This document shows positions 44,346 to 52,510 of a DNA stretch of 64,000 bases, in pieces. The stretch is from Candidatus Amarobacter glycogenicus. Lineage in GTDB: Bacteria > Chloroflexota > Dehalococcoidia > Tepidiformales > Tepidiformaceae. The notes beneath the pieces were generated by a model. The model was not told the origin of the DNA, did no database searches, and worked only from the letters and a program-made list of their open reading frames with translations. The stretch is taken from NCBI GenBank assembly GCA_016719395.1, contig JADJZF010000001.1, positions 372,001 through 436,000 of the forward strand. Direction: 5' to 3'. Each line of letters starts with the position of its first letter. Position 1 is the first letter of the stretch. The translations under genes and the position numbers were made by a program.

Positions 44346-44540
44346 TCAGCCGACCCACGCTTCGTTGCCCAGCGCCGAGGGTAGCGGACCACCGATCACG
44401 AACCGCCGCAGCTCCACGCGATCCGCGGGAAGGAAGCAGTGAGCGCAGGCCTTCGGGCGAGGTAACTCGACCGGCACGATGAGGCGGTGGGCGCCATGTT
44501 CCGTACACGTAAGCTCGAATTCGATGACCTCGATGTGCAT
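44346..44540 (-). CDS. Small Cys/His-rich protein, possible zinc-binding
   Basis: A 64-residue protein, MHIEVIEFELTCTEHGAHRL..., with one Cys-x2-His (CTEH) and one Cys-x2-Cys (CAHC) motif about twenty residues apart, enough for a single zinc ribbon. GAGGACGAGGG immediately before the ATG gives a good ribosome site, and codon use matches the neighbours, so I regard it as real. No family recognised. It converges on the DinB-like gene. Confidence 0.55.
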   Translation of the reverse strand: MHIEVIEFELTCTEHGAHRLIVPVELPRPKACAHCFLPADRVELRRFVIGGPLPSALGNEAWVG

Positions 44541-44768
44541 CCCTCGTCCTCCCGTCCCACCGCGAATCGATCGATAGCATAGATATATGGCCCGAAAATG
44601 CTAGGCCCTAATGGCCGGAATTGTGTGAACGTTTGAACACTCCGCAGGCGCGTTCCGCTTCGCCCCGGCGACGCCAAAGCGACGGCCAGAGTCGCCCGAC
44701 GGAGCGGTAACCCGGAGCGTATACTCCGGCCCGGACGGGCGGTTGCGCCCGCCACTGAGGGGGACTGC

Positions 44769-45242
44769 ATGAGCACCGAAGAGTTTTACCTGTACGGCCA
44801 CCTGCTGGGGGTCTTCCTCCTCCTCGGCGCCGCCGGTCTGAGTACTGGGGCGGGCATCGCCGTCGGCAGGGTTACCCACGCGAAAACCGTCCTTACCCTC
44901 TGCAACATGATCCGCTACTCCGAGCTCTTCGGGACTTCCGCGGGCGCCATTCTCTCGATCGTCTTCGGCTCGCTGCTGATCAGCGAAGCCGGCTACTCTT
45001 TCGGTGACCCGTGGGTGTCGGCCGCCTATACCCTCTTCGTCGTCGTCCTTGGAATCGACCACGGCTTCCTCATGCCGCGCAACAACAAGGCCCGCGCGAT
45101 GGCCGCGGCGCTCGGCGATGCACCCGTCAGCGTCGACCTGGTCCAGCACCTCACCAACCCTCTGACGACCGCCGCCGGGGTCCTCCTCGACATCGCATTC
45201 CTCGTGTTCCTCTACCTGATGATCGCCAAGCCGGGCGCCTGA
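44769..45242 (+). CDS. DUF2269-like integral membrane protein
   Basis: A 157-residue protein with about four transmembrane helices: FYLYGHLLGVFLLLGAAGLS, a second near AGAILSIVFGSLLI, a third around YTLFVVVLGIDHGFL and a fourth at AAGVLLDIAFLVFLYLMI. The first helix with its His (YGHLLG) and the conserved short loops resemble DUF2269, a family of unknown function related to YndJ/CopD-like membrane bundles. ATG 44769 follows GGGGGACTGC. A strong hairpin terminates the gene at 45283. Confidence 0.75.
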   Translation: MSTEEFYLYGHLLGVFLLLGAAGLSTGAGIAVGRVTHAKTVLTLCNMIRYSELFGTSAGAILSIVFGSLLISEAGYSFGDPWVSAAYTLFVVVLGIDHGFLMPRNNKARAMAAALGDAPVSVDLVQHLTNPLTTAAGVLLDIAFLVFLYLMIAKPGA

Positions 45243-45282
45243 CACTGCCCGCTTCGGGCATCGCGTATCTCCCGCCACAAAA

Positions 45283-45310
45283 CGAAGGCCCGCATTTCTG
45301 CGGGCCTTCG
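45283..45310. terminator. Bidirectional hairpin terminator
   Basis: CGAAGGCCCGCA (45283-45294), loop TTTC, TGCGGGCCTTCG (45299-45310): a perfect 12-pair stem with AAAA on the left flank. It separates the convergent DUF2269-like gene and the ferritin-like operon and can act on both strands. Confidence 0.85.
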
Positions 45311-45335
45311 TGCGGCAATGGGACCGGTTCGGAAC

Positions 45336-46544
45336 TTAGACGGCCAGTGGGTCGTCGACCATCTTGGCCAGGCCGGGATTGAACTGCGGAAGCCTGTCGA
45401 TACCCAGGTCATCCATCAGCGTGATGTACTCGACGTTCTGCTTCTGACGGAGCTGGCCAAGCTTCTCGACGCCCTTCGAGACCTTCTCGAGCCCATCGGC
45501 GAAGAGGACGACGAGCGCCTCGCGCTCGGCGTGACTGTGGCGGATCTCGTTCGAGAGCGAGGCTTCGCCGCGGCCCAGCCAGAACTGGACGTTTTCGCGC
45601 CCGCGAGGGTGGTGCTGCATGTACCACGTGAGGTGACGCTTCCCGTACTCCAGGTGGCGCCGGGAGTCCCTCGCCATCAGGTCGAAGAGCTTCGCATCGA
45701 GGTCGGTCTTGGCGTAGTCGCGGTTCGCCTCGAACAGCGTCAGCTCATACGACTTGTAGACGATGTCGAGGCAAGTGAGCATCTCCGTTAGCTTCAGCGA
45801 GCCGTAGAAGCCGCGGTAGAGCGTCCCAAGAGGCGCCTGCCCGAGCCCGCCGCCGTTGGCGAGCGCGCGCTTGCGAAGGGCCTCGACCTTGTGGCCCGCG
45901 TCGTAGACCTGGGTGCCGAGGAAGAGCTTCACATCGTGGAAACCGTAGCTAATCGGTTCGAACCACTTGGAGATGATCTTCTGTTCGACGAGCCCGTGGG
46001 AGCTGTAGGTGGTACAGAGCTGGCACATCGCCCGCTCGAGTTCTTCCGGCAGTTCTTTCAGGCCGTTCGCCCAATCGAGGTCCGTCGCCGGGATCCAGCG
46101 ATCGCGGATCGCGTCTTCGTAGAGGACGTCGACGCCTTCGGCCCAGACTTCGGACTTGTCGAAGATGGTGTAGCTGCCGGGTGCGTAGTTCTCTGGCGCG
46201 GGATGGGAACCGCGAGGGGCGTCGTTCTCGTAGGGCCAGGTATCCGGCACCTGGCCGTACGTCCCGATGTTGATCCGGTCGAGAGTCAATCCTTCGGGCC
46301 CGACTTCCGCCTTCACGCCCCGCTCGGAGCGGGTCCGGATGAAGCTGAACGTGATCCGGCTCATCTGCTCGGGGTTTGCGTCGACCTTCTCCACAAACGC
46401 GTTCACGCGTTCGGAGGGCAGGCGCATGTAGGCGAGGTTGGAAACGGTCGCGTCGCGCAGCGCCGATGCTTCGAGCTTGGTCAGCAACTCGTTGGACCAG
46501 CCGAGCAGGTGGCCACGCTTCTTCGTGCTTTCCTTCAATTCCAT
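45336..46544 (-). CDS. Ferritin-like protein lacking its diiron ligands (pseudoenzyme paralog)
   Basis: A 402-residue all-helical protein, clearly paralogous to the gene upstream (shared W-x6-LYEDA-type helix, MCQLCTTY versus MCTLCTFL, LFLGTQVYDAGHK versus LFLGTQIMDEGRH, RKRALANGGG versus RKRALSNGGG). Aligned without gaps across the first half-site, the partner's metal ligands become Gly184 (for Glu132), Ala216 (Glu164) and Lys219 (His167). In the second half-site they become Lys264 (Glu210) and Ser294 (Glu240); only His297 (His243) is kept. It therefore cannot hold a standard diiron centre and is probably structural or regulatory. It has about 50 extra N-terminal residues. ATG 46544 is chosen because GGAG lies eight bases upstream. 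It follows the partner by 74 bases in the same operon. Confidence 0.82.
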   Translation of the reverse strand: MELKESTKKRGHLLGWSNELLTKLEASALRDATVSNLAYMRLPSERVNAFVEKVDANPEQMSRITFSFIRTRSERGVKAEVGPEGLTLDRINIGTYGQVPDTWPYENDAPRGSHPAPENYAPGSYTIFDKSEVWAEGVDVLYEDAIRDRWIPATDLDWANGLKELPEELERAMCQLCTTYSSHGLVEQKIISKWFEPISYGFHDVKLFLGTQVYDAGHKVEALRKRALANGGGLGQAPLGTLYRGFYGSLKLTEMLTCLDIVYKSYELTLFEANRDYAKTDLDAKLFDLMARDSRRHLEYGKRHLTWYMQHHPRGRENVQFWLGRGEASLSNEIRHSHAEREALVVLFADGLEKVSKGVEKLGQLRQKQNVEYITLMDDLGIDRLPQFNPGLAKMVDDPLAV

Positions 46545-46618
46545 CGTCAAATCTCCTCTGGCGAATGCAACTGCCGCCCCGGTGCGGGGCGCCAGCCTGG
46601 GGCGAGTCGCGGCAGCGG

Positions 46619-47674
46619 CTACTTCACGGGATCGAGGAACTCACGCATCCCTGGCGCCATTCGTTCTCGGCGGTCGCCAAGGCCAATGACCTCGAGGCGG
46701 TGCATGTACTCGTTGATCTGGCGCTTGCGCATGATCATCAGCTTCATGAAGCCTTCGTCCATATGCTCAACGCCGCCGCCCGCGAGGATGGCCAGCGCTT
46801 CACCCGTCGTCGGGTTCGTCGTCAGGCTCGCCTGCTGGCTCTCGCCGAGTGCGCCCTCCTGGATGTCCAGGTAGTGGTGCAGCTCTTCCTTGCGCCAGGG
46901 CTCCGTGTCCATCACGTACTTCAGGTGGGTTACACCGAAGGCAAGGTGGCGGCTTTCGTCCTGCGCCGAGAGTCGGAAGATCTTCTTCTCCGCGTCGTTC
47001 TGGGAGATGAGCTCGCCCATCCGGAAGAGGGTCTGGACGAAGCCTTCGCCGACGAGGTGGAGAAGCGCCGTCATCTCGGTGAAGTCATCGACGCTGAGCA
47101 GGTTGATGGCGCCGAAGCCCGCATCGACCATGCCGCCGCCGTTCGAAAGCGCGCGCTTGCGGAAGACGTCCAGGTGGCGGCCTTCATCCATGATCTGCGT
47201 GCCGAGGAAGAGCTGGGATTCGAAGAAGTCCGGGTGGACCTGTTCCATGAACCGGCCGGGGAGGTCACCTGCGATGAACTCGACCTGGGTGAGGAACGTG
47301 CAGAGCGTGCACATCGCCCACTCAATGTCATCGGGCAGCGGCTTTAGCGTCTCCCACGGGATGTCCCGGGCGCTGGCCCACTGGCGCTGCTGGGCCTCTT
47401 CGTAGAGGAGCATCGCGCTCTCGGACCAGACGTCGGCCTTGGACTTGTACTGGCGGGCGTGGCGTGGCGAGCGAATGTCGGCCTTTGCGCCGCGCGGACC
47501 GAAGACGGCGATGCCGGCCTCGGGCTTGCCTTCGACACCGTAGGTCATCTGGTTCACGTCTTCCAGGGTGAGGCCGCGACGGCCCGCCTGGATGCGCATT
47601 CCTTGTTCGGTATCGAGGTTCAGCCAGTCGAAATTGAGGCCCGGTGCCTCGACAAAAGTGGGAGAGGAAGCCAT
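46619..47674 (-). CDS. Diiron ferritin-like oxidase/oxygenase with complete E...ExxH...E...ExxH ligands
   Basis: A 351-residue helical protein. The carboxylate-bridged diiron pattern is fully present: Glu132 (LTQVEFIAG), Glu164-Gly-Arg-His167 (MDEGRHLDVF), Glu210 (LVGEGFVQTLF) and Glu240-Ser-Arg-His243 (DESRHLAFG). Spacing of about 30 residues within each half-site is that of ribonucleotide reductase R2, acyl-ACP desaturases and bacterial multicomponent monooxygenases. DExRH at both sites is most like the monooxygenases, but overall sequence does not match toluene or methane monooxygenases. It belongs to a poorly characterised ferritin-like group. ATG 47674 has GGAG six bases upstream. It is the first gene of a two-gene unit with the ligand-less paralog. 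No reductase or ferredoxin is adjacent. Confidence 0.82.
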   Translation of the reverse strand: MASSPTFVEAPGLNFDWLNLDTEQGMRIQAGRRGLTLEDVNQMTYGVEGKPEAGIAVFGPRGAKADIRSPRHARQYKSKADVWSESAMLLYEEAQQRQWASARDIPWETLKPLPDDIEWAMCTLCTFLTQVEFIAGDLPGRFMEQVHPDFFESQLFLGTQIMDEGRHLDVFRKRALSNGGGMVDAGFGAINLLSVDDFTEMTALLHLVGEGFVQTLFRMGELISQNDAEKKIFRLSAQDESRHLAFGVTHLKYVMDTEPWRKEELHHYLDIQEGALGESQQASLTTNPTTGEALAILAGGGVEHMDEGFMKLMIMRKRQINEYMHRLEVIGLGDRRERMAPGMREFLDPVK

Positions 47675-47872
47675 TGCATACTCCGCTGGCCCGGGGCATT
47701 CGGGCCTGGATAGGCCAAATATATCCGATGTATAGGCACATGCGAAGTGTTTCGGTGAAACAAATTGGCGTTTGTCAATGATCACGATCATATAGTTCGG
47801 CCCAGGGCGTTGAGCGGCCCGGCCGGCGCTTCGGTGCTGTCTTGTGCCCCTATCCTCGATACCCTGTCCCAT

Positions 47873-48521
47873 GTGGAGTACCAGGTCCCAGAGCACATCG
47901 CCATCCACCGGAGGGATGGCCGTACAGAGGTGCTGCTTCATCGCGCCATGGCTGTGATTGGCCCAAATAAGATCGAGATCAAGAGCGCCCGCGGGACGGT
48001 GATCCTTCCACTCATCGGCTTGGCCACGGCCGGTGGCATTGGTTGGTTCATGGCGACCCGCGGTTTCAGCGTCCCTTTCTGGTTGCTCGTGTTGCTTCTG
48101 CTCACGTGCATGATCCTCGTACCGTTTTCCGCCATGAGCCTGATTAGTTCAGTCGTCGGTGCCGACGTTGTGGTGGATGCGCGCAAGGGTTCGGCCACCT
48201 GGCAGCAGGGCTACCTCGGGATGGGAATTGGCACGAGGGAGTTCGTCCCCTTCGAGAAGATCGATCACCTCGAAGTGACCGTGGAAGGCGACCAGCCCGA
48301 CCGCTGGCACGACAACGTCGATGACCTCCGCCAGTTCGCCCTGGTGCTCGTGAAGCAGAGCGGCAAGCGGCTCATCCTCGCCCAGGTCCCCGGTCCCGGC
48401 CTACGGCCAGGCCGATGGCATGGACCGCACGCTCGCCGTCGGTCAGGCGGTCGCAAAGCTGGTAGGTTCTCGAGGCCGGGTGACCATTCCTGGTCCGAAG
48501 GCTGGGAGATGGTACGGGTGA
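47873..48521 (+). pseudogene. Small membrane protein, frameshift near 48395; unknown function
   Basis: The protein begins about EYQVPEHIAIHRRDGRTEVL (GTG 47873) and has two close transmembrane helices (VILPLIGLATAGGIGWFM and FWLLVLLLLTCMILVPFSAM), then a soluble beta-like tail (VPFEKIDHLEVTVEG, LVLVKQSGKRLILAQVPG). After a frame change near the CCC at 48394-48396 the text continues AYGQADGMDRTLAVGQAVAK to a stop at 48521. The pattern (two helices, then a PH-like domain with AVGQAVAKLVG) recalls small bacterial PH-domain membrane proteins. The next gene starts in a GTGA overlap. Confidence 0.6.
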
Positions 48522-48791
48522 AGGACCAAATCATCGCCACGGATCCCGGCGGACAGGTCCTGGCGAGAGATTCCGACGTGCCCCGCCGGCGAACAGACCG
48601 GCCCCATCATCGACGCCGCGACCGCCGGGGCGAAGGGACTGCTGAGGGGTCACCACCGCAAGGAACGGTCGCGCGTGGTCGGCCTGGATTCGCCAGCCAG
48701 GACCGTGGTCGCCTACCGCGACGGCGGGCAGCTTCAATGTCACCGCGGCGCCGGCAGGCCCGGGCGGGGGGGGGACCGAGGGGGTGCATGA
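48518..48791 (+). pseudogene. Short hypothetical protein, frameshifted; unknown
   Basis: Starts at GTG 48518 inside the preceding stop (KDQIIATDPGGQVLARDSD), suggesting coupling. The frame changes at the CCCC of 48581-48584, then reads AGEQTGPIIDAATAGAKGLL and TVVAYRDGGQL. It ends near long G runs (eight G at 48767 and more at 48798), where base calls are least reliable, so the true 3' end is uncertain and it may join the next gene. No family recognised. Confidence 0.35.
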
Positions 48792-48821
48792 GTCCTCGGG
48801 GGGGGGGCCGGCCCGAGCGAC

Positions 48822-49940
48822 GTGGCCGCGTGGTGGCAGCACGTGTCGCGGCGCGACGCACCTGTTGCTTACTGGCTCCGGGTGGCGCTGCCGGCGGCGC
48901 TCTTCTCCCCGATCCTGGTCCATGCAGCGCTCAACGAGAGCATCGCCCACACGATTCTGACGCTGGTGCTCGGAGTCGCTGCATGCCTGGCGTCGGTATT
49001 CCTGATGCCGATCTACCGCCAGTGGCGATGGACCTCCCAGCTGGGAGCGTCGCCGTCGCCTTCTATGCGGTTGACTGTCGATGGGCGGGGCCTTCGCGTG
49101 GTGAGCCCCCAGCGGCAACGGGAGCTTGCGTGGGGGATCGTTTCGAGAATTGACTGTTCGTGGGGCCGCATTTTCGTCGAGGCGCCGCCGCAGGACCCGG
49201 TGATCGTCCCCGGTTCTACGTTTGTTTCAAGACCCGGCGAGGGAAGCATTCCTTCGATTTCTGCGGGACTTCTGGGCCCGCTCGCCGCGCGAACTCCCGG
49301 CTGTGGAGGCGCCCCCGAACGCCGTCGCCATCGCTGCTGTGGATGCGGCGGAGGAGGCCGCACAGATTGCGGACCGATCCGGGGCGAACGGGGCGACCGC
49401 GACCCGCCTGGCGATGATGGCGGTCTGCGCCTTTGGCGCATGGGTCTTCTGGCCGTGGTGGCAGGATGTAAGGTCGCTCTTCTTCGGCCTCGCCTGCTCC
49501 TGGTCACTTGTGGACATGGTCTTCCAAACGAAGTTGACGCGAGCCTCGGCAAAGAAGGCCCTCGAACGGTACCGCGAACAGGCGGCAGGTCCGGACGGCC
49601 CTTCATATGTCTGGTTCGAAGATGGCTGGTTCGTCCTGGCCCCGGAGTGATCGATCGGTTTGCATGGTCGGCGATGGGCGAGGTGGTTGTTTCCGATCGG
49701 ATGGTGACGGTCTTCGCCGCCTCCACCGCAGCGGTTTCCATCCCGAGCAGTTCGTTTTCCGACGCCGCGGCGTTCGGCAGGTTCGTGCAGGAGATCCATG
49801 GCAGGCGGGCTGCGGCGCATCGCCTCCAGGCGAGCCGGCGAGAATCGACTGGTCGACCGGGTTCCCAACCCAGTCCGCAAGCCCGGACGCTTTCTCACGC
49901 ACTCTCCGCCAAACATCATCCGGCAGGGGGACCACCGTGA
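48822..49940 (+). pseudogene. YcxB-like membrane protein, two frameshifts
   Basis: The N-terminal frame (GTG 48822) has helices around LRVALPAALFSPILVHAAL and ILTLVLGVAACLASVFLM, then MRLTVDGRGLRVVSPQRQRE and a PH-like core. Near 49215 the frame changes: FQDPAREAFLRFLRDFWARS, then a second helix pair (LAMMAVCAFGAWVFWPWW, LFFGLACSWSLVDMVF) and SYVWFEDGWFVLAPE to a stop at 49650. One missing G at about 49647 returns it to the first frame for VIDRFAWSAMGEVVV and AVSIPSSSFSDAAAFGRFVQ, a typical YcxB C-terminus. Two YcxB-like copies may be fused. The genuine coding end is about 49830, and the remainder is read-through into antisense of the next gene. Confidence 0.55.
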
Positions 49941-50925
49941 ATCCGTTCTCTTCCGCCGCGTCGGCCGATTGGACGCTGCGACCTCCGCCCCCGCCGACGA
50001 TGGCGATGTTGCGGCCCCCGCTGCTCGGGAGCATGTCGGCCCCGAGCATCAGGTCGAGCAACTGTTCCTGGTTGCGGGCTTCGTGCGCGCCTGCCTGCTT
50101 CAGGACGGTGCTCCAGAGTTCTGCCGTACCGGCGAGGGCGGCCGTGTGCGAAGCCGCCGAACGCGCCCCGGCCTGGGTGCGCCCTGCCTTGTGGATGATC
50201 ACCGGCTTCTTCGCCGCCGCGGCTGCGAGCCCTTCGTAGAACCCCCGCCCGTCCGGGACGCCCTCGACATAGGCGCCGATGACCGTCGTCTCCGTGTCGT
50301 CGGCCAGGTAGCGCAGCATCTCTCCCGGCGTCACGTCCAGTCCGTTGCCGTAGTTCGCAACCTTCCCGAACTTCATGCCGCGAGCGTTTCCGCGGGTAAT
50401 GACCTCGACGGCATTGTTGCCGCTCTGGCTGAGGAACGCCACCGTGCCCGCCGCCTGCGGGAGGTCCGGGCGGAAGGAGAGCCCGCCGCCGGGGTGGTAC
50501 AGCCCCATGCCGTTCGGGCCCAGGATGCGCACGCCCTTCGCCGCCGCGCTGGCAGCGATCTGGCGCTCGAGGTCCGCTGCCTCGTCATCTCCGGTCTCGC
50601 TGAAACGCCCCGTAAACAGGTGGAGGAACCTGACGCCCTTCTTGCCGCACTGGTCAACGAGGTCAAGCACCGCCCCAGCCGGGAGGCACGAGATCACAAG
50701 GTCGACCTCCCCGGGCGCGTCGGTGAGAGCCGCATACGCCTTCAGTCCGGCAACCTCATCGGCGCTGCGGTTCAGCGGGTAGATCGGTCCCGAGAAGCCC
50801 ATCGTCTTGATCGCCTGCACGTAGTCGTGGCCGGGGCTGTCGACGTTCGTCGAGGCGCCGGCGATGGCTACTGAACGTGGGCGGAAGAGGCGATCGAGGT
50901 CGGGCGTGGTTGGGAAGCGTGACAC
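49830..50925 (-). pseudogene. NDP-forming acyl-CoA synthetase (CoA-binding/ligase part), 3' truncated
   Basis: The N-terminal CoA-binding Rossmann domain is intact (RPRSVAIAGASTNVDSPGHD, GPIYPLNRSADEVAGLKAYA, VDLVISCLPAGAVLDLVDQ, VRILGPNGMGLYHPGGG). The succinyl-CoA-ligase-like domain follows, with the phospho-His region AASHTAALAGTAELWS and NYGNGLDVTPGEMLRYLADD. Homology stops at NPVDQSILAG near 49830 (about 365 residues). Relatives continue for 100 or more residues, and the ATP-grasp half is absent. Beyond that point the frame is merely the complement of the YcxB-like gene. This is either a real truncation or an assembly join. Intact enzymes convert acyl-CoA to acid plus ATP, or the reverse. 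Confidence 0.75.
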
Positions 50926-50974
50926 GCGGGCGATTGTACAGCGGCCGGTACGCGATTCCGTCGCCCTTCTGTGA

Positions 50975-51709
50975 TCAGACCCCCCGCTTGTCGCCCCAGA
51001 TGAGGATGTGGAGGCGGGAGCTGAACCGGTAGCCGCGTTGGGCGCAGATTTCCGCCAGCCATGGGCTGCGTGCGTTCAACTGGGCGGCGGTTGTGCCTTC
51101 GGGCATCAAGACTACCCGCCCTGCGGGGACCCCGAACCGTTCGCGCAGTGCCTCGACTTCGTCCAGGTCGTTCATGTCCTGGACGACGAACTTGAAGAAC
51201 GCGTTCTCGCGGCCCGCGAAGTCTCGCAGCGGTCCCTCCGGCAGCCGCTCCAGGCCTTCGTTGCCCGAGTGCGCCAGCTTCGGCGAGACTGTCCACTGGT
51301 CGATCGTGCCGCCGAGTTCTCCGGGCGCGATCGTCCCGTTCGTCTCGACTTCGATCCGGAGCCCCGCCGTCTTCAGCAGCGACACCAGGGGGACGAGTTG
51401 CCGCCGCTGGATAAGCGGTTCACCGCCGGTGATGACTACGTTGCGGGGCGCACGCGTGAGCACATCCACGGCGATGGCGTCCGCCGGCAACTCCGTCATC
51501 TGCTCCGACTTGTCGAAGCGCGACCAGTCCCACGTGTAGGCCGTGTCGCACCAGGTGCAGCGCAGGTTGCAGGTGCTGAGGCGGATGAACGTGCTCGCCA
51601 TGCCCGCCGAGACACCCTCGCCCTGCACCGAAGAGAAGACTTCCGGCTTTCCGTCGGCCATGCGCGCCAGCAAGAGATTCCGGCCTTCGCCTGGTGCCGT
51701 CTCGTCCAT
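50975..51709 (-). CDS. queE: 7-carboxy-7-deazaguanine synthase QueE
   Basis: A radical-SAM enzyme that contracts 6-carboxytetrahydropterin to 7-carboxy-7-deazaguanine in queuosine/deazapurine synthesis. The 244-residue protein opens near FSSVQGEGVSAGMASTFIRL and has the cluster motif Cys47-x3-Cys51-x2-Cys54 (CNLRCTWCDTAYTW). Then NVVITGGEPLIQRRQLVPLV, EVETNGTIAPGE, VSPKLAHSGN and the C-terminal HILIWGDKRGV follow. Its ATG (51709) shares one base with the queC stop, so the two are coupled. The length is close to typical QueE (210-245). Confidence 0.95.
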   Translation of the reverse strand: MDETAPGEGRNLLLARMADGKPEVFSSVQGEGVSAGMASTFIRLSTCNLRCTWCDTAYTWDWSRFDKSEQMTELPADAIAVDVLTRAPRNVVITGGEPLIQRRQLVPLVSLLKTAGLRIEVETNGTIAPGELGGTIDQWTVSPKLAHSGNEGLERLPEGPLRDFAGRENAFFKFVVQDMNDLDEVEALRERFGVPAGRVVLMPEGTTAAQLNARSPWLAEICAQRGYRFSSRLHILIWGDKRGV

Positions 51710-52434
51710 CAGCGCACCGCGAGGGCCGGGTCCGAGATCCCCGCGGCCGCGAAACCCGCTGCGCGGAGCTCGCAGGAGTCGCAGGCGCCGCACGGGCGGT
51801 CGAGGCCGGCGTAGCAACTCCACGTCAGTTCGAGCGGTGCACCGATGTCGTTGCCGTAGCGCACGATGTCGGCCTTGGACATCGTGATGATCGGAGCTTC
51901 GATCCGGATGGGCACGCCGTACGCGGCACCGACCTTGCTCCCGAGTCGGATGACCTCGGTGATGGCTTGGTAGAACTCGGGCCGGCAGTCGGGATAGCCG
52001 GAGTAGTCGATGGCGTTCGCACCGACGAAGATCGCCCCTTCGAGAGTCGCGGGTGCGTTCCCCCGGCGCTCGATCGCATCGAGCAGCCAGCTTTCCAGCG
52101 CCGCGGCCGCCAGTGTCACAAAGAACGTGTTCCGCAGCGGAACGTACGTGTTTGGGATGTCCGCGGCCATGGCGCCGGGATCGCGGTTCTCCGGCAGCGG
52201 CACCGAGTGGCTGGTGAGCGAAGAAAACGAAGCGAGCCCCCCATAGAAAGAGGCGTCAACTACGGCCAGTTCGATGCCGAGCCGCTCGGCGACGGCGCGG
52301 GCCGACTGCAACTCGCGCACGTGCCGCTGGCCGTAGCCAATGCTCAGCGCGCGGACTTCGTGGCCCTGCCGCACGGCGTGTGTGGCGACCGTCGTCGAAT
52401 CAAGCCCCCCGGAGAGCAGCACCATCGCATGCAC
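51709..52434 (-). CDS. queC: 7-cyano-7-deazaguanine synthase QueC
   Basis: Converts 7-carboxy-7-deazaguanine to preQ0 with ATP and ammonia. The PP-loop is VLLSGGLDSTTVATHAVRQG, followed by ALSIGYGQRHVRELQSARAV, IPNTYVPLRNTFFVTLA, FVGANAIDYSGYPDCRPEFY and MSKADIVRYG. The zinc site is CYAGLDRPCGACDSC (four cysteines). GTG 52434 (MHAMVLLSGG) is chosen as closest to the family start; ATG 52425 is an alternative. It is the first gene of the queCE pair. QueD and QueF are not in the window, so the preQ0 supply chain is completed elsewhere. Confidence 0.95.
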   Translation of the reverse strand: MHAMVLLSGGLDSTTVATHAVRQGHEVRALSIGYGQRHVRELQSARAVAERLGIELAVVDASFYGGLASFSSLTSHSVPLPENRDPGAMAADIPNTYVPLRNTFFVTLAAAALESWLLDAIERRGNAPATLEGAIFVGANAIDYSGYPDCRPEFYQAITEVIRLGSKVGAAYGVPIRIEAPIITMSKADIVRYGNDIGAPLELTWSCYAGLDRPCGACDSCELRAAGFAAAGISDPALAVR

Positions 52435-52510
52435 ACGACGAAGGTAGCAGGCTTCGGCGCCGCGGGGCAGCTGGCAGGCTCGTGCCCAATGCCGGCGGTA
52501 CACTCGCGAG

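Noticed and set aside
48760..48810. G-rich runs considered as a G-quadruplex regulatory element
   Set aside because: They lie within a frameshifted region where homopolymer length is unreliable, so a structural claim is unsafe.
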